From: Branchiostoma floridae
Lineage: Eukaryota > Chordata > Leptocardii > Amphioxiformes > Branchiostomatidae
Length of the DNA: 64,000 nt
Reading direction: 5' to 3'
Assembly: GCF_000003815.2 (NCBI RefSeq)
Contig: NC_049989.1
Coordinates: 8,522,251 to 8,586,250, forward strand
Both the position numbers and the translations under genes were made by a program. The notes under the pieces were generated by a model, which did not search any database, was not told the origin of the DNA, and worked only from the letters and a program-made list of their open reading frames with translations. The first letter of the stretch is position 1. Every line of letters starts with the position of its first letter. This document shows positions 38,501 through 52,900 of this stretch, in pieces.

Positions 38501-41500
38501 ATGGGTATGGTCATCACGGATGGGAGGAGTCAGCAAGGCAGGATGTCTGTTCTGGAAGCTTCGGACAATGTAAGCGTGTTTCATTAATACACCCAACTTT
38601 GTCTAGCTGCGTTTGCCACTAATGTCCTTTAAATGTATAACTTCTTTCATTTCGCAAGTACGGTGAAGCTACCTTTTTAGCTAGCAGTCCAACTCGAAAA
38701 ATTGATCATATTCTTATCTGACTGGTCCCTAGTTTCAAACTATACAACTACTCGTAACGTGCATGCTTTCTAAATGAGACAAACAAGGCCATCCGTTCTA
38801 CATAACGTCTTTCAATTCTACTTTATTTGTCTGTTTGTTTGTTTGCGGTAACTCGTTTTGTTTCCCTTTCCAGGCTAGACGTAATGGCTTCACCATGTAT
38901 GCAGTGGGTGTTGGCCCAGTAGACAGCGCAGAAATGCTACAAATTGCTGGAGACTCCAGCAGAGTCATGAATGTGCAAGATCCCTCCCAGCTAGTGTTCG
39001 ACGCCCTCCGACCACAGATACAAGGAGACTTCTGCCCAGGTCTGTATATTTCTCCTATTTGCTCCCTACCATTTTACCTATATAGAACAAGAACGAACTC
39101 CTGTCTAAATGTGGCAAGAAAAAATGCCACTCGCTACGACGTTCTGTCTGCTAAATCATTTCATGNNNNNNNNNNNNNNNNNNNNNNNNNNNNNNNNNNN
39201 NNNNNNNNNNNNNNNNNNNNNNNNNNNNNNNNNNNNNNNNNNNNNNNNNNNNNNNNNNNNNNNNNCTATTGTATTTCGCGAATGTCTAACTGTCCTGCGT
39301 TTTGGACTGTATGTGACAAATGTTCCTGAAAGGCCAAATATACTTTGAAGTAATGAAATGTCATTTTTAACTTCTTCAAGATTACACCAACTGGACCATT
39401 ACCTGTAACGGAGACGCCATGACTGTTGCTATCCTGAGGTCCCGGATGCCCTCGCTTTCCGCTATTGACCTGCATCTGACAGACCCCGCCTGTGGTGCCA
39501 CGGACAACGGCACACATCTCGTGCTGACCACCCCTCTCACCGGCTGCGGAACAAGTAGCTCAGTACGTTATGCATTTTCCTTGCAAGCTGACTTCCATCT
39601 TGTTATTCAGTAAAAGCATAAATCCTTATAATTAACGGCTCAAAAGCGCCCCACAACGACCGTAATCAATACTACCACACAATCGGTTGTTGGCACGTTT
39701 TGCTTTTACTTAGTGTTCTCCGGATAATGTACCTCGTTGCTCAAGAACTCTTCTAAGCTAAGCCTATTTTCATCTTACAATTAAACTTACTGCAGCATTC
39801 CCCGCATTCATTGCCAGGTTAAGTATATAAACATCAAGAATATCGAATGGAGAAGTCTCAAACGTTGTCTACTTTTAAATGTTGTGACTTTTTATCACAG
39901 CGATTTATTGTGTTCCTGCAGGAAAGACCAAACAGCATTGTTTACCGCAACCGGGTAACACAAGACTGGCAAAGGCGAGCCCACAGCGAACCCATCATCA
40001 GGGACTGTGGGTTTATCCTGGACTACAGCTGCGAGCTTCCCCGACACAAGACCGTGGTGGCCGACTATAACCCCATCGTCCAGCCGGACCGCTACTCAGA
40101 GCGAGGAGAGGGCCAAATCTACGCCATTCTGAGGTAAGGTCCTTGTCTTCGCGTCTCATCTGTAGACCAATCTTTTAAAACAAAGAAAAACGACTTAGGC
40201 ATGCTTTTTCCAGACCCATATGGTTAGCACCAATATGTTAAAAGTACCCTTTTCCTGGCTACTAATGAAATTTATTCACTATACATGCATAAAGCGACAT
40301 CTACAGCACTTTGACCACGTATGGTAGTCGATAAGACGTACTAATTCTTATATTATAACGGCTCAAAAGCGCCCCACGTACATCGATGTTGCAGTACAAA
40401 TCGATGAGACTAACTACTTCCCTTCCCTTACTTCATTACTCGGCAGCTCAGTCGCGGGTGGTTTTCACTTTCAATGGATGATGCTCTCTAAAGTGTTAAC
40501 TAACTCACAACCGTTGCAGGTTTTGTCGAGAGCCAGGCTGCCCAGCCTACATCACGGAGTACCCGGTCATGGCGCGTGTTTGTGAGGACATCTATGTAGA
40601 GATCCAGCTGGTCTCGGCAGATCCCGACCTCAGCATACTGACGGAGCGATGCGTCGCCAGGGACACGCCCACTATCGTCACTGGGACTACCGTGTATGAA
40701 CTCGTCAGAGATGGGTAAGTCTTGGCTCCGACAATCACTCACCCACTCGGCTAGCTGTAGTTCTTTCGAAAATCGCTACACTAGCACATTTAGGAATGTT
40801 TTAAACTCATTACCCTAAAGCCGCACTGTAACCTTGTTGTAAAAATGCGTTTGTAGCAATAGCTGGAAGGTCAGCGTTATCTGCACACCTCTGCTGCGGT
40901 ACAGTATTGTTTTGCATGTCCTATAATTCTACTTCTGAATTGTACACTTGACAGCCGTTAAAAACAAAACTTGCTTGTAAAATATGAAGATACTTTATGC
41001 AGTTGCACAGTGAAGACTTAACACAAATATACATTGATGCAATATCTAAAAACATCTGTTGGCGTTACTTCCCCCAGCTGCCCCGTCGACCCGACCTATC
41101 ACGAGTTAGCCGCTCCAAATCACGCCACGGACCGCTTCAAGTTCGAGGCCTTCAAGTTCGTCACGGACTTCCCCAAAGTGTACCTGACCTGTGACCTTCT
41201 CGTCTGCAAATCTTCAGACCTGGGGAACAGGTACGCCAGTTATTAGATGTATCTGTCTGTAGTATACAGTCCGTATATCCATCCTTCGGCGCATCAAACG
41301 CAGCATCTTGACTTGATAGCAAGGGTGGCAGATGTACCAAATGTACACTGCAGTTAATGGCATTCTATTGTCGAATTTCCGATCTTGAAAAAAACTGTCA
41401 AACTAGCGCAGAAATGTAGAATGGATGTTTACAAGTGACGCTACTCCATGACGTCTTAAAAACGGGGAGAACTCAATGAAAACTAAAGTCTTGGAGTTAT

Positions 41501-41683
41501 ATACCGCATGTCTTGATCCCAATTCCTTATCTTTCCCTCCCCAACAGGTGTTCACAAGGCTGTCAGCGGACGGTTGTCGGGAAGCGGTCGGTGGACGACA
41601 GGATGGAGCTCAGGCGGACGATTGTCAGTGGGCCCCTGGTGATGGAGATGGACGGCGATCGGAAATACATGGACACTATATGA
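35573..41683 (+). CDS. Secreted LDLa-VWA-ZP domain protein
   Basis: Exons: 35573-35639, 36203-36382, 36582-36677, 36902-37030, 37289-37360, 37692-37890, 38380-38569, 38874-39039, 39381-39562, 39922-40133, 40520-40714, 41078-41230, 41548-41683. All are GT-AG; 658 residues. Domains: signal peptide (MAALHGLLLVFTASLVLG), acidic linker, LDL-receptor class A repeat (about 83-114; FECN…WRCDGGEDCADGADEADC), Cys-rich segment (115-157), VWA domain (about 184-365) with MIDAS DGSAS, the GHTS loop and ITDGRS, and ZP domain (about 367-645; ITCNGDAMTVAI start, conserved cysteines, C..GC near the end). A basic site, GKRS, follows the ZP domain, but there is no TM or GPI signal after it. It is likely an extracellular matrix or mucosal filament protein in which the VWA domain binds a ligand and the ZP domain polymerises (inference). 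No vertebrate orthologue is claimed. A 100-N gap lies in intron 8. Confidence 0.9.
35865..36180. repeat. Tandem duplication (~170 bp) in intron 1 of the ZP gene
   Basis: Two units share gcagggatta…atgtatgcaagtcaaaatgt and gcacttgacgatattttgg with a diverged middle. The copy nearer exon 2 ends just before its acceptor. Confidence 0.7.
37998..38113. repeat. Two-unit ~60-bp tandem repeat in intron 6 of the ZP gene
   Basis: The units contain tgcgccctctagcttgggca and gccacacgacattgtgccag. Confidence 0.8.
39166..39265. other. Assembly gap (100 N) in intron 8 of the ZP gene
   Basis: A placeholder run of exactly 100 Ns. The flanking exons join in phase (1 to 1), so no coding exon need be missing. 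Confidence 0.99.
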
Positions 41684-42151
41684 TCATCAGGTCGGTCTGA
41701 ACTTGGATTTCACACGGCTCTCGGAACTTTTCAGTATGTGTAGTGCGTACTAGTACTAGAATGGATGTTATTCAGAATTCTCAGGCTCGAATGTAGTAAT
41801 TATTCAAAATTCAGTCTTAGACTATATTAGTTTCCATGCTAGTAGATAAAGATACATCCTTGAAACATTTGTTTTGTTATTGTGTTAATCCCATTGACAA
41901 CTTGATTTTGTTGTTTTGCAGGCAGAGAAAGCTGAACTACTTTATTCATCGCTAATCTCAGCAAGATGAAAAGCCGACTTATGCGAGTTCAAAGGAAAAG
42001 AGTACTCAATATATAAATATATGTATAAACGTGAAAATATCGTAATGTGAGATTATTGAAAAACAACGCGTTGTGGCATATTGTGTATAGTAGAATGGCA
42101 TTTATGGTAGGGCATTGTATATATCTGTAATAAAATCGTCTCGTGAATAAA
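41684..42151 (+). other. 3' UTR and polyadenylation signals of the ZP gene
   Basis: A donor-like catcag|gtcggt lies 8 nt after the stop, and an acceptor (gttttgcag, about 41921) suggests a spliced 3' UTR. AATAAA occurs at 42129-42134 and 42146-42151. Confidence 0.6.
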
Positions 42152-44552
42152 CAAATGATCTCGAATGAATTGACTCAGTAATTATTTGTCTGTCTTCTGT
42201 TACCTCACGTGGAGATAGGTTGATATAAATGTCGTCCCTCCAGTTACAAACTAGTAAACAGGGCGTTACAAATAGGTATCAATAGGCTTTAATGTTCTCC
42301 AACAGACGTATCTATAGATCTCTGGTATTCTCAACTTAGTACAAAGCTACCACTGACAGATGCTCTATACGTTATAAATTTCAGAACACCGGCTATAAAA
42401 GCAATGTGAACACTAGCTATAATTCCATCTGCATACAATCAACATAATGATTTGAAACTTAGATAACATGCTTTAAACGGTGCCACAAAACTGCTTAATG
42501 TACTTAATCAAAACAGGTAAACCCGCATCCAGGTGCAAAAACAACTTTGGTCATTGGGGTCCCTAAGGACACGTAGAGATAATTAATCTACAGCGAAATT
42601 AGATTTTTCTAAGGACATACAGGTCAAAGGTTACTCATTTGTTCAGATTTAACCAAGGGATTTGTAAGTTTCTTGTGTGAAATTTTCAAGACAGAGTCCT
42701 CTAAAAAAAACAAAAAAAAACAAAAAAAAAAAAAGCCGCCAAAAGTGAATGTTATGAATGACATCCACTGTACAGCCCAAAATCATACAAATGACCGTTT
42801 TACTATACAACTGATAGCAGTTTACTTGATATTTATTCCATATTCCGTAAAACGTTGTTACGGTGGGTACGAACAAAAAATTCATTTTATTTCAAGTGAA
42901 AATCAATGCTGATGTCACCCATAATATTAACATGTTTTGACCATAACTCAATAATAGTTGTACAACGCAATGGCGTACTGATACAGAAGCGTCGCCTTGA
43001 GGAAAAAATTATAACTATCATTATTCAAGGTTGACAGATTTTGATTTATCATTTGTGATTGGTTAATTCGATAAATGTCTTAGGCATTCTCATTGGTAGA
43101 GATGCTACCTACGTTTAACCAATGGAAGCATATCAATTTAACATCTACGGTACATTTTACCCCGTCTATGAAATTTACTTGTCTGCCATTGGTTAGCTTT
43201 GTCCAATCATATTAAGGATAGACTCCGCGTTAGCCAATCAATTTCAAGTTTTCTCTTCCTTGTCGATGAAATATCTGCATTTTGCTTTCTGGTCACTAGG
43301 GAGCACTGTGAGACCGTGGGCAATCCAACTTAAACAGTGTCGTGAAACAGGCGTCTATGATGCGTTTTGATGTTCAAACCTCCCTGAAGTTTGTTGTTTA
43401 AGTGGCACAGTTGGTAGATACCGTGGCGATATTCTAGCGCTAATTTGCTTTTCTGATCGATTATGCCGAATATGGAGCTCAAAGTCAGAGATGAAATTGA
43501 ATTGATACCAGAGTTGCGCTAGTTGGGGTGGGGGGTGGTGTGGCATTATCAAATCTTGCGAACCATGTCAGATTGCCGTGTTGACGGTATTGGCAGGTTT
43601 TCGTTGCCACGGATAGGTGTTTGAAGTTATTCCTGTATCCATTCATTGTCTACGTAATGTGAAAACACCAGCCCTTGGTGCTGAACGCCATCCACACCAT
43701 CCACAACTGGCGCTGAACACGATATACGCTCATAATCCATACTCCCAAAAGTATACACACTTGTCCTTGCACAGTCCATACGCATAAGGGGCCTTTTACC
43801 TCAAAACGCACAGTGCAGCATGTAACAATCCCTGGATACAAAAGTCTGAAGAAAAGTCATGATTCTTCACTTCTCAATTTTCGTTTGATTATTGATAACG
43901 TTAAAGAAAAAAACATAACTTTGACACCCCTCCCCTTTTCCTGGCTTTGCTTGCACACTTTAATAAACAAGGTGGCATGCGAAAAAAAAAAAATTGAGTG
44001 ACGATCTTCTCTCGTGACATCTGCTTTGATTCATTCATATGGTGATGAAAAAGACAATCTCATTCCCAGATTTGGCCATTTTGCGACTTGCGATGGGCTC
44101 TTATGGGGTTTTTACTCCAGCGTTTTCTGCTCTTGCAGTTGGCATTGAAGCTCGTCCTGACTACCTGAGTATGAACTGGTTTAGTCATACATATTTGCTC
44201 ATTTTGACGCAAACATGCCAAGATCTTGTGTGAGCGGTTAAACTCAGGGCTGTTTTCGTCAACGCATTTCTGCCATTTCACTTTGCCAAAAACTTCTCTT
44301 AATTTTTCTGCTCTAATCTTAAGCCATGTACTCAAACTAATCCAACATTATCCTGTCAATATATAGTAGTGTAGATTGATCCCTCAAGCTACCGACATCT
44401 TGCACACTGCAGTCCCTCAGAATGACATCTGGAGCCACATTAGCCTGTCAATGTTCTTGTTTTCCCCAAAAAACCATTGCAAGTGCTAACGTTACTTCCA
44501 CAAGTTGACTTCAATCCAAAAAACAGCACCACACAAAAAGCGAGTATTCTCA
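42152..44552. other. Intergenic between the ZP gene and ANKRD13 3' end
   Basis: No gene is supported; ORFs are short and unrecognised. It contains an A-rich tract near 42,700 and a cluster of CCAAT/ATTGG motifs at 43,055-43,240. Confidence 0.55.
43055..43240. promoter_or_regulatory. Cluster of six CCAAT-box motifs
   Basis: ATTGG or CCAAT occurs six times within about 185 bp (near 43058, 43092, 43121, 43189, 43202 and 43235), three in each orientation. Such density is typical of NF-Y-type promoters, but no transcript is identified next to it. Confidence 0.35.
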
Positions 44553-44560
44553 TTTATTAA

Positions 44561-46996
44561 TTTATTTACAGCTACCTTTGCACAGTGGTAGTTTATAATA
44601 GATGCAATGGTCAGTAAATGTGCTACTCCTACTGATAATAATACTTCCTAGTATTCATAATTGTCAGCCTACTTTGCAGTGTGTAGTGACATGGTAAATA
44701 GCATAGTTTCTATGCATGTTTCTTCTTCAGCCCTTAAACTTTGTGAGAGTAAAGACATAACCAGCAACTAAGACACTTAAATACATACAGATATACATAA
44801 TTACAACTTTAAAGAGATATGTTATTGCACTTTTAAATAGGTGAAAACACTACTAGTATAAATTCTCTTTTAACTTTTTTTCCACAACTCATTCCACAAT
44901 CAACATTAATGACAGTGAGAGCAACAAAACATAACCATATTGGTAATATGAAAGCATTGGCATACAAGTATATATGATTTGCAGAGAAAATATACAAAAT
45001 ACACAATTTGAATTGAACATAGTCTTATACAAACTAAATTGTTATGTATCATTCAAGGAAGTTGAAATGTCCCTTTTCAACCTCCTTGGTATCATTTCAT
45101 TGTGACATTTTCCAAACTCATTTTCCAGTATTGTACAGACATTGTATTGAGTGGAAGAAATAGACTACCAGTAACATCTATGTCTGCTTATTGCCCTTCA
45201 GAGTAACACACATACATGTACTTATGACAGTAGAATTCACAGCTAATGACATTCTGTAGGTTTCCCCATCATGCAACTGTAGGTTTTCCCATCATGCAAC
45301 TGTAGGTATTCCCATCAAGCAACAGGACCAGTGGGTTGCCAAACATCCATGACTGAGTTGGCTGATGTAAAAAAAACCTAACAGAACTTTTTTTCACTGA
45401 AATGCGAAGATGTTTCCAATCTTATACTCTTCTTTCTATCGTTCTCTTTGAAACTAGATAAATTGTAAATCAGAACATGCTATTTTTGTAAAAAGCTGAA
45501 ACACAAGCCATTAGTTATGATTTTTCTGACCTATAAATATACCAATAACTGCCTGTTGCAGTAATAACAGACATACTGATACAGCTATAAGATACTGCTA
45601 AACTTCTAGTATATTACATAACATTGCAACTGACCTACCCTTCTGTGCCCCCCAACTCACATTACGACCTTGAACATCCCTTTTGAATATGTACAACTTA
45701 CTAGGCAGTACATGAGGAGGTATATTATTGTTTCATGCTTCTTCCGTCATACCATAACAGTTCTTGAACAGTATTAGAACAGTACACATCATAAAGCAAA
45801 GATCTACAGTGCTACAATGACTACATCATTCAGAACACTATCTTCCTCTCACATGGAGGACGCAATTCTAACATCTCAATCATAGTGCTTGTCGTATCTT
45901 TCTTTTTTCTCTCTCTTACATGTAAGATTTTAGAAGGAATTTCACTGCTCATGAATTGGAAAAGTCGTAATATTTTGGAAAAATAAACAGTGGTCAAATG
46001 AAATAGTAACATTCAATATTCAATCTAGCCAATCTATAGTCCTGGATACACAATGTACATGTACCATGGACTATGTACTAGTACGTACTAGGCGTACAAC
46101 CACCAACTCTTGATCATTAGCACCACATGATATTTATGTAGATGTGGTGGAGAAATGACATCTTGGACATAGTAAACAAACAAGTGTAAACACAAAAACA
46201 AAATTGTTCTTGATTTGATTATAACTATTTTGGCAATCATCATTTTCAGTTGATGTTGCTGTTTTGTTGTACACTCATTTTTCCTCACCCTATAGTATAG
46301 GTGAAAAGTACAACCATTTCAAAATCTCTCAGGTGTTTAATTTCTTTGTTATCACTTCCGTGCCTCTACGCACCTGTATTTAGTTCATTCCTACTAAAAT
46401 CACTTGGATGTTTTTGCAAAGTAACAAACAACAATTTGAGCTTTCATATTTACTGCATTTTAAAATAGAATATCTGAAATATACAGAATATGAATAACAG
46501 AACATGAGATAAACATACAAAATGAATGTAAATACAATATACTCGTAATGTACATCCTAAAGCTTGTGGCTTTCTTCTAACCACTCAATCACATCATTTG
46601 GAAATAAAGTCCACCTTTCCTACTGACAAGAGGGGGGGGGGGGCAAGTCCCCAAACAACTTATGACCCCCTAATAGCAATGGAATAGCTTTCATCTTGTC
46701 TCTAGATGCAAAAACATCTTAATTCTTAATACAAGTACATTTTTTTTTCTTGATGTACTAGAAAAAAAAGGACTAAAATGAGAAGCTTTTGGCCAAAAAT
46801 CATCAATCATGAATTTAGTCAGTACACACTGCCTTTATAATACGCAACTTATGTTAAGTCTGAAATCAGTTACTGCATCATGGTATATTATGTAGCAAAA
46901 AATCACTGTCTTGGGTCATCTGACCTGGAACCAACACATTTGATAAGCGGGGGTGTTCAGGGTTGCCTGCAGGCCTGGATAGGCAGGGCTGTACCA
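44561..46996 (-). other. Probable long 3' UTR of ANKRD13
   Basis: 2.4 kb of AT-rich, ORF-free sequence directly downstream of the ANKRD13 stop. The minus strand carries AATAAA at 44561-44566 and 44553-44558. The extent is an inference. A 23-bp triple repeat (gtaggttttcccatcatgca core) lies at about 45,248-45,322. Confidence 0.45.
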
Positions 46997-49900
46997 TCAT
47001 TTGTCAGTAAGGGACAACTGGAGAATCCTTTCTAGCTCTTCTTCTTCTTCCTTTCGTCGTCTGTCTGCCTCTGCCTAGAGGGGTGAAAAGACATCAGTAG
47101 TATCATAAACTATAAATGCAGGAACTTTGGCGGTGGTTTACTGTTCGCAGTTTTTGCGGCGGCCGCTTCACCGTGAATTTAAAACCACCGCGAACATTTT
47201 TCCATGGCAGTAAGAAACTACAGTGCATGGTGCTACCGCAAACTTAAAACCACCGTGAAAAGTCCATTTTCCCGCTACCGCAAAATTAAAACCGCGAGCT
47301 TAAATGCATTTACAGTACTCTCTGAGCATCAAACCTCATGTAAAAGAACCCAACACACTTATGGTGAAGAGTAGGGTGACCCAGCATGGCTGAAAACCAA
47401 AGCCCTAGCAAAGCTACACTGCACAATTATTACAACTACTAGACAAAACACAATGTTTAATGGAAACAAAGGAAAATCAAAACGCCATTGACCCCACCTG
47501 CTCCTTGGCTGACATCTCCAGCGCCAGTCTGAGTTGTGTGTCCATGTCGTCGGGCGGGGCCTCGGCGATGGGCTGGACCACAGGGGCAGGGCTGGGCTCC
47601 CCCGCTGCAGCCTCTGGAATGGACTCACCCTGAGACAACATCAAACTCTCTTGGATAGCCCTGGAGAGAGAAGCAGTGGACAAGTCATCCAAACTGGGCT
47701 TCTTACAGAGAAAAGACAAATAGGCAATATCCATTTCATCCGTCTGTTCTCATCTTTAAAAAAATCCTGACCTGACAGATCAACCTTTCAACTATGTTTG
47801 AGGGAAATGTCTGTACCTTGCTACAAGCAGTATTAGGGAGGAATATATCAATATTCGATACCACTATTTTCATCTTCTCCTACCAAATTTTGATTTACAC
47901 ATTAAATAGGAACGAATGATACATATAAAAATCCAAGCTTGCCTACTGTTTATTTAAAGAAGTACAGTTATGCAGAATGATACCTGTATGTACATTGAAA
48001 ATCTTCAAAAATGACAAGCAAGATTTCATGATCAAACAATAGTTTAAGACAATTGATAAATCAGAATAATTTTTGCTAAATACAGCTTATACATACATAC
48101 CTCTGAAGTTGTTCATTTTCATATTCTTCTGGAGTTGTAGCTCCAAGAGCTTCCAGCATGGTCATCTGTGGACGGTACAACAATCTACTAAGGCCCAATC
48201 TAGACCATTTTTTCCATCACCGCCAACATCTTGCTCTAGATATCGGGGGGAACTAAGTCACGCTTGTAGTGGCTCAATGCCTGACAAGCCCTATAAACCC
48301 TTGATGGCAACTGATACCTGTTTCAGCTGAGTTGTCATGACATATTTGTCATGTGCCCGCTAAAACTATTCACTCCCTCCTGTTTTGCTGGAGTTCCCAA
48401 CGCGACTCGATCCCACCCTGACCTGTCATAGGTGGTTCATTTCTTCAAAATGCTTCCCCTTGTTTGAATAAGACTCTATGCCTGCAAACTCTGCAGAGGG
48501 ACATGATGACCCTGAACAGTGTAACTTTCTTTAAAAAAATATTTATAATGAAGAGTGCAAATGTTCCAAATTTCATTCCTTTATCCTGCCGGCATGAGAT
48601 GTAAATACACAACAGAAGGTACCAGAAATATCTTTATTTACTGTTTTATTATCCTGTCCTTTTCATTTGCCTTGTTCTTGTCTCTGTCAGAAGAGCTAGC
48701 CCTTTGTAATAGCCACAGGCTAGTTAGGCAACCCTGGCTGTGCATTTTTATTAGCCAAACAGAATAGATTATGAAAAATGGAAGGTCTCCTCCTTATACA
48801 ATGACAAAAGTAAAGATTTGTAGCGTCACCTGATCACCAACCACGGCACCATTAGCCTCCAACAGGCTCTGCTGGATGGCAAACTGGAGCAGGGCGTCGT
48901 CCTCGTCATGGTGACGCCTGCGTTCCCTCCGACCCGAGGCCTGGACTTGGTTATAACCAAGAGGAGCCTCAAAGGTCATGGGGTCAATGTCACAGACCAT
49001 CTTGGTAGCTCCTGGGAAACCAGTGATTATAGTTAAGAATCTCTATCACCAAATTTTGACATTGAAGCTTCTCTTTGACCAAATTTGGGCATAGGCATAC
49101 ATTGTATCTCTTTGATCAAATTTGGACATAAGAACATGTTTTTGACCAAATTTGTTAGGGGAATGTCTCTTTGACTAAAGTTGGACAGATGAATATCTGT
49201 ATAACATTAATGTCTTTGACTAAATTTGGACATGCAAATATCTATTTGACCAAATTTGGACATGCAAATATCTGTTTGACAAAATTTGGACATACAAATG
49301 TCTATTTGACCAAATTTTTACATACAAGTAAATATTAGACCACATTTAGACATACAAATATCTATTCGACAAAATTTGGACATACAAATATCTCTTTGAC
49401 CAAATTTGGACATACAAATACTTATTTTACCAAATTTGGACATACAATAATCTCTTTGACCAAATTTGGACATACAAATATCTACAGGTTTCTGCCCACC
49501 TGGAGTGGCAGCCAGCAGTGTCTCCTCCTCAGTGGGTGATTCCACTTCCTCCTCAGTAGGGGACTCCACTTTGATGGCCGCCACTCCGTCCACTGCTTCA
49601 TCTGTCCCGTTCAGGTTCCCAAACGTGATGCGAGCATTCAGCACGTGGAACAGCGGGATTTCTGCACAGAAATACAGTCATGTCAAGAAGTGGTGAGTGC
49701 CACAATTGTGAAAAAAGACACACATGCCCAAGGCAAGGCACCCCATACAAAAAGTCAGGTCATTTGGCTTTATTACAGTGACACACATTGTAGGAGTTCA
49801 AAATATAATTTTTTTAATGAAATAGTTACTGAAATTATAAAACAGTTTAATATTTGCGATCATAAAATTTCTAAGATCCTAGCTGCACATTCCCAAGCTA

Positions 49901-52900
49901 CCATATTAAACCTATACAAAATATTTGCTAAATTTTGTTCTGATATCAAGATATGTGAAGGCGTACAATCTATACTTTTGGGGACAAAAAAATAGCCAAT
50001 AAAACCTCAAGAATTTCAAAGAGTTACATCCATACTTCTCCCCATGACCTCTGACCTATATGACCTTATGACCCCTGACCTATCTTGACTGGGAAGCCAG
50101 ATGGAAGCTGTAGAGTGATGAAATCCTTGAGGCGAGCGAAGTGTGCGTTACTGCGCGCCATCAGGTCGATGATTGGCAGGAGCTGGTCCTGTAGAGTCAG
50201 AGGAAACTGGTCACACAGCCACAGCGTAGCCTGCAGGGGACAGAAAGGGTACAGGTTAAGGTCACAGTGTTTATGAAGGCCGTAGGGGTAGTGGGTTGTT
50301 ACGCCGTAGGGGTAGTGGGTTGTTACTCCCTGTATCTACGGCAAAGCCCATCCCACTCCTCCCACTGTCTGTTACCGTCTTTTTACCTCTCCATCCAAAG
50401 TCAGGTACATGTACCCATTTTTACACCTGGGTGGCATGAGGAAAGTTGCGTAAAGAACCTTTCCTAAAAGGGCAAAATTGGTAGCATGAAAGGATTTGAA
50501 CCCAAACACCCTGCAGTTATGCCACACGACCCCACACAACAAGGGAACGGAATGTTGCCCGTAGTGGCAGTTCTTCTAGAAGCCAGATGGAAAGTCATGG
50601 GAATCAGACCCTTTTAATATAGCTAGCAATATCAACAGATATCTGACAGTTTCAGAGTTAGCTGGTGGTTGTCATGGCTTGTTATGTTAAAGTTCAAATA
50701 CAAGTGTTCTGTTTTTCTGTTTCGCACAGGTTCCTATAGTGAGTTCCATACTGGCCTCTCAGTCCCTTTCTCACAAACTCTGTAAGAAAGGGACTGAAAA
50801 ACAAGAGTTTTGTGTTGTATGTCCATTCTTTCACTCAACTTACCTTGAACTTCTGTGTTTTTGTGGTTTGTTCAATGGGTCTGCCAATGTCTCTCTCACC
50901 CAGGTCAAACTCCTGGTCAAAGTACTCCTCTGCCATGATGTTAGTCGGGTTGGTTGGGTTGGAGAAAACCAGGGTTTCGTTCTGAGGAGAGGCAGAAACA
51001 AAAGAGCCTGAAAATCAACCCTCAAGTTTCAACCTTCCAGAAAGTTGCAGACAAAAATAATCCTGAAGTTCGAAAAGAATCTGCTCTAGAGTATAGAAAT
51101 CAAGTCTATAAGATACCTGCCAACATATAATCAGGACAGAAAGCCAAAGAAAGGAAAATGCATTTACAGCACTGAGTACTTTTGGGCTAGATGGTACGTA
51201 GAGTATGATCCATTGTTGTATAAGCTACAATCAATGAAATATTGATGTTTGATTTTTTTTTGCCCCTCGGCCCTTGTATAAAGCATTGAATTGCTGGAGT
51301 ATTTAGATGGTGATAGGTTTGAAGACTGATAGCCGGTATAAAGCGTCCATACCAGAATGGCTATCACATCAAAATGTATACCACAGACAACTATTCAAAA
51401 ATCACAAGGAGAATTTGCTACCTCAGATGTTACCGATATGGCCTCTGGCCCATGGACTATATTGCTTTGTCATATACAGTTGTTCAGCAATAAGGTTATA
51501 TCATCACTTTCACTACCTCTCTAAGACAGTTTGGAAACCATGACAAGATGACTCACCCCCTCTGCACCCTTCAGGTTCTCTTCATGTTCCTCCACAATAC
51601 CAAGGAAGGACTGGAAAGGTGTTTTATTTGCTTCTGTAACAAAAATGTCAAGAAGAACATTAAGACACAAAAAAACGCCACTGCCATTGTTTCACAAGGC
51701 AATAGGTTAACGCTAGTTCACCTTTATCCGCGGGGTAACCTTTAAGGCTTTATCCGTTGTATATAAAATCAGAGTATTTAGGGATATCAAGTCGACAGAC
51801 TACTGCTACATATAGGACATTACTGTTTCAAAATGTTGACTAAACATGGGAATTGGGGAACACATCTGACTGTTGCTATAACTTTGCTTCCTTTTTGTAT
51901 TTCATAACTCCAAGACAGCTCAAATATGTAGAACATCAATATCTATACTAATCAAACAATTTTGGTAAGTCTAACAGATGAATTCCTACATGGAACCTTC
52001 CAACAGTAATATATGCACTATGATCCAACCTTCCTTTACTACATTAACAGTACAATAACTAGGTAGCCTTTGTACAAAAGCCTTGGCATGCCTGTTTGCA
52101 CTGCCTGAAAACTTTCACAAAAGCAGATGTTAAACAGGCACCATAAATTCTGTGACTCGGGCAAGCAGTATGTTTACCATTGGTACTAAACCCTTCAGAT
52201 TAACCTGTATGCCTTTTGATATTTCCATCAACAAAATGATAACCATAGTTCTTACAAAAGACACATTAGATGACAACAGATTGTAGAAAGTAACATTTTA
52301 TATCCAGAATATCTGAAAAAAATGTTTTTTAAGCTTATTTCTCATTACCTCTTGTTCTTTCCTTCTCTTCTTCAGTTAAGTGCTCAGTTCTGGTTCTGGT
52401 CACCACTTCAACATTATGTGCACCAAATACCTACAAAAGGCAATAACACTCTCAGCATAAATTCAGGGACAGCAGCAACAATGTTAGTATGAAGGTCATT
52501 CAGCACCACGGACAGCAACAACAATGTTAGTATATATGCCATAAAGCACCAGGGACAATAACAGTAATGTTGATATAAAGGTCATTCAGCACCAGGGACA
52601 GCAATAGTAATGTAAGTATAAAGGCCATTAAGCACCAGGGACAATAACAGTAATGTTAATATGAAGGTCATTCAGCACCAGGGACAGAAACAGTAATGTT
52701 TGTATGAAGTTTGAAATCAGCACCAGGGACAGTAATAGTAATGTGAATATGAAGGTCATCAGCACCAGGGACAGAAACAGTAATGTTAATTTGAATGTCA
52801 TTCAGCACCAGGGGCAGCAACATTAATGTTTGTATGAAGATCATTCAGCACTAGGAACAGAAACAGTTATGTTCGTATGAAGGTTATTCAGCACTAGGGA

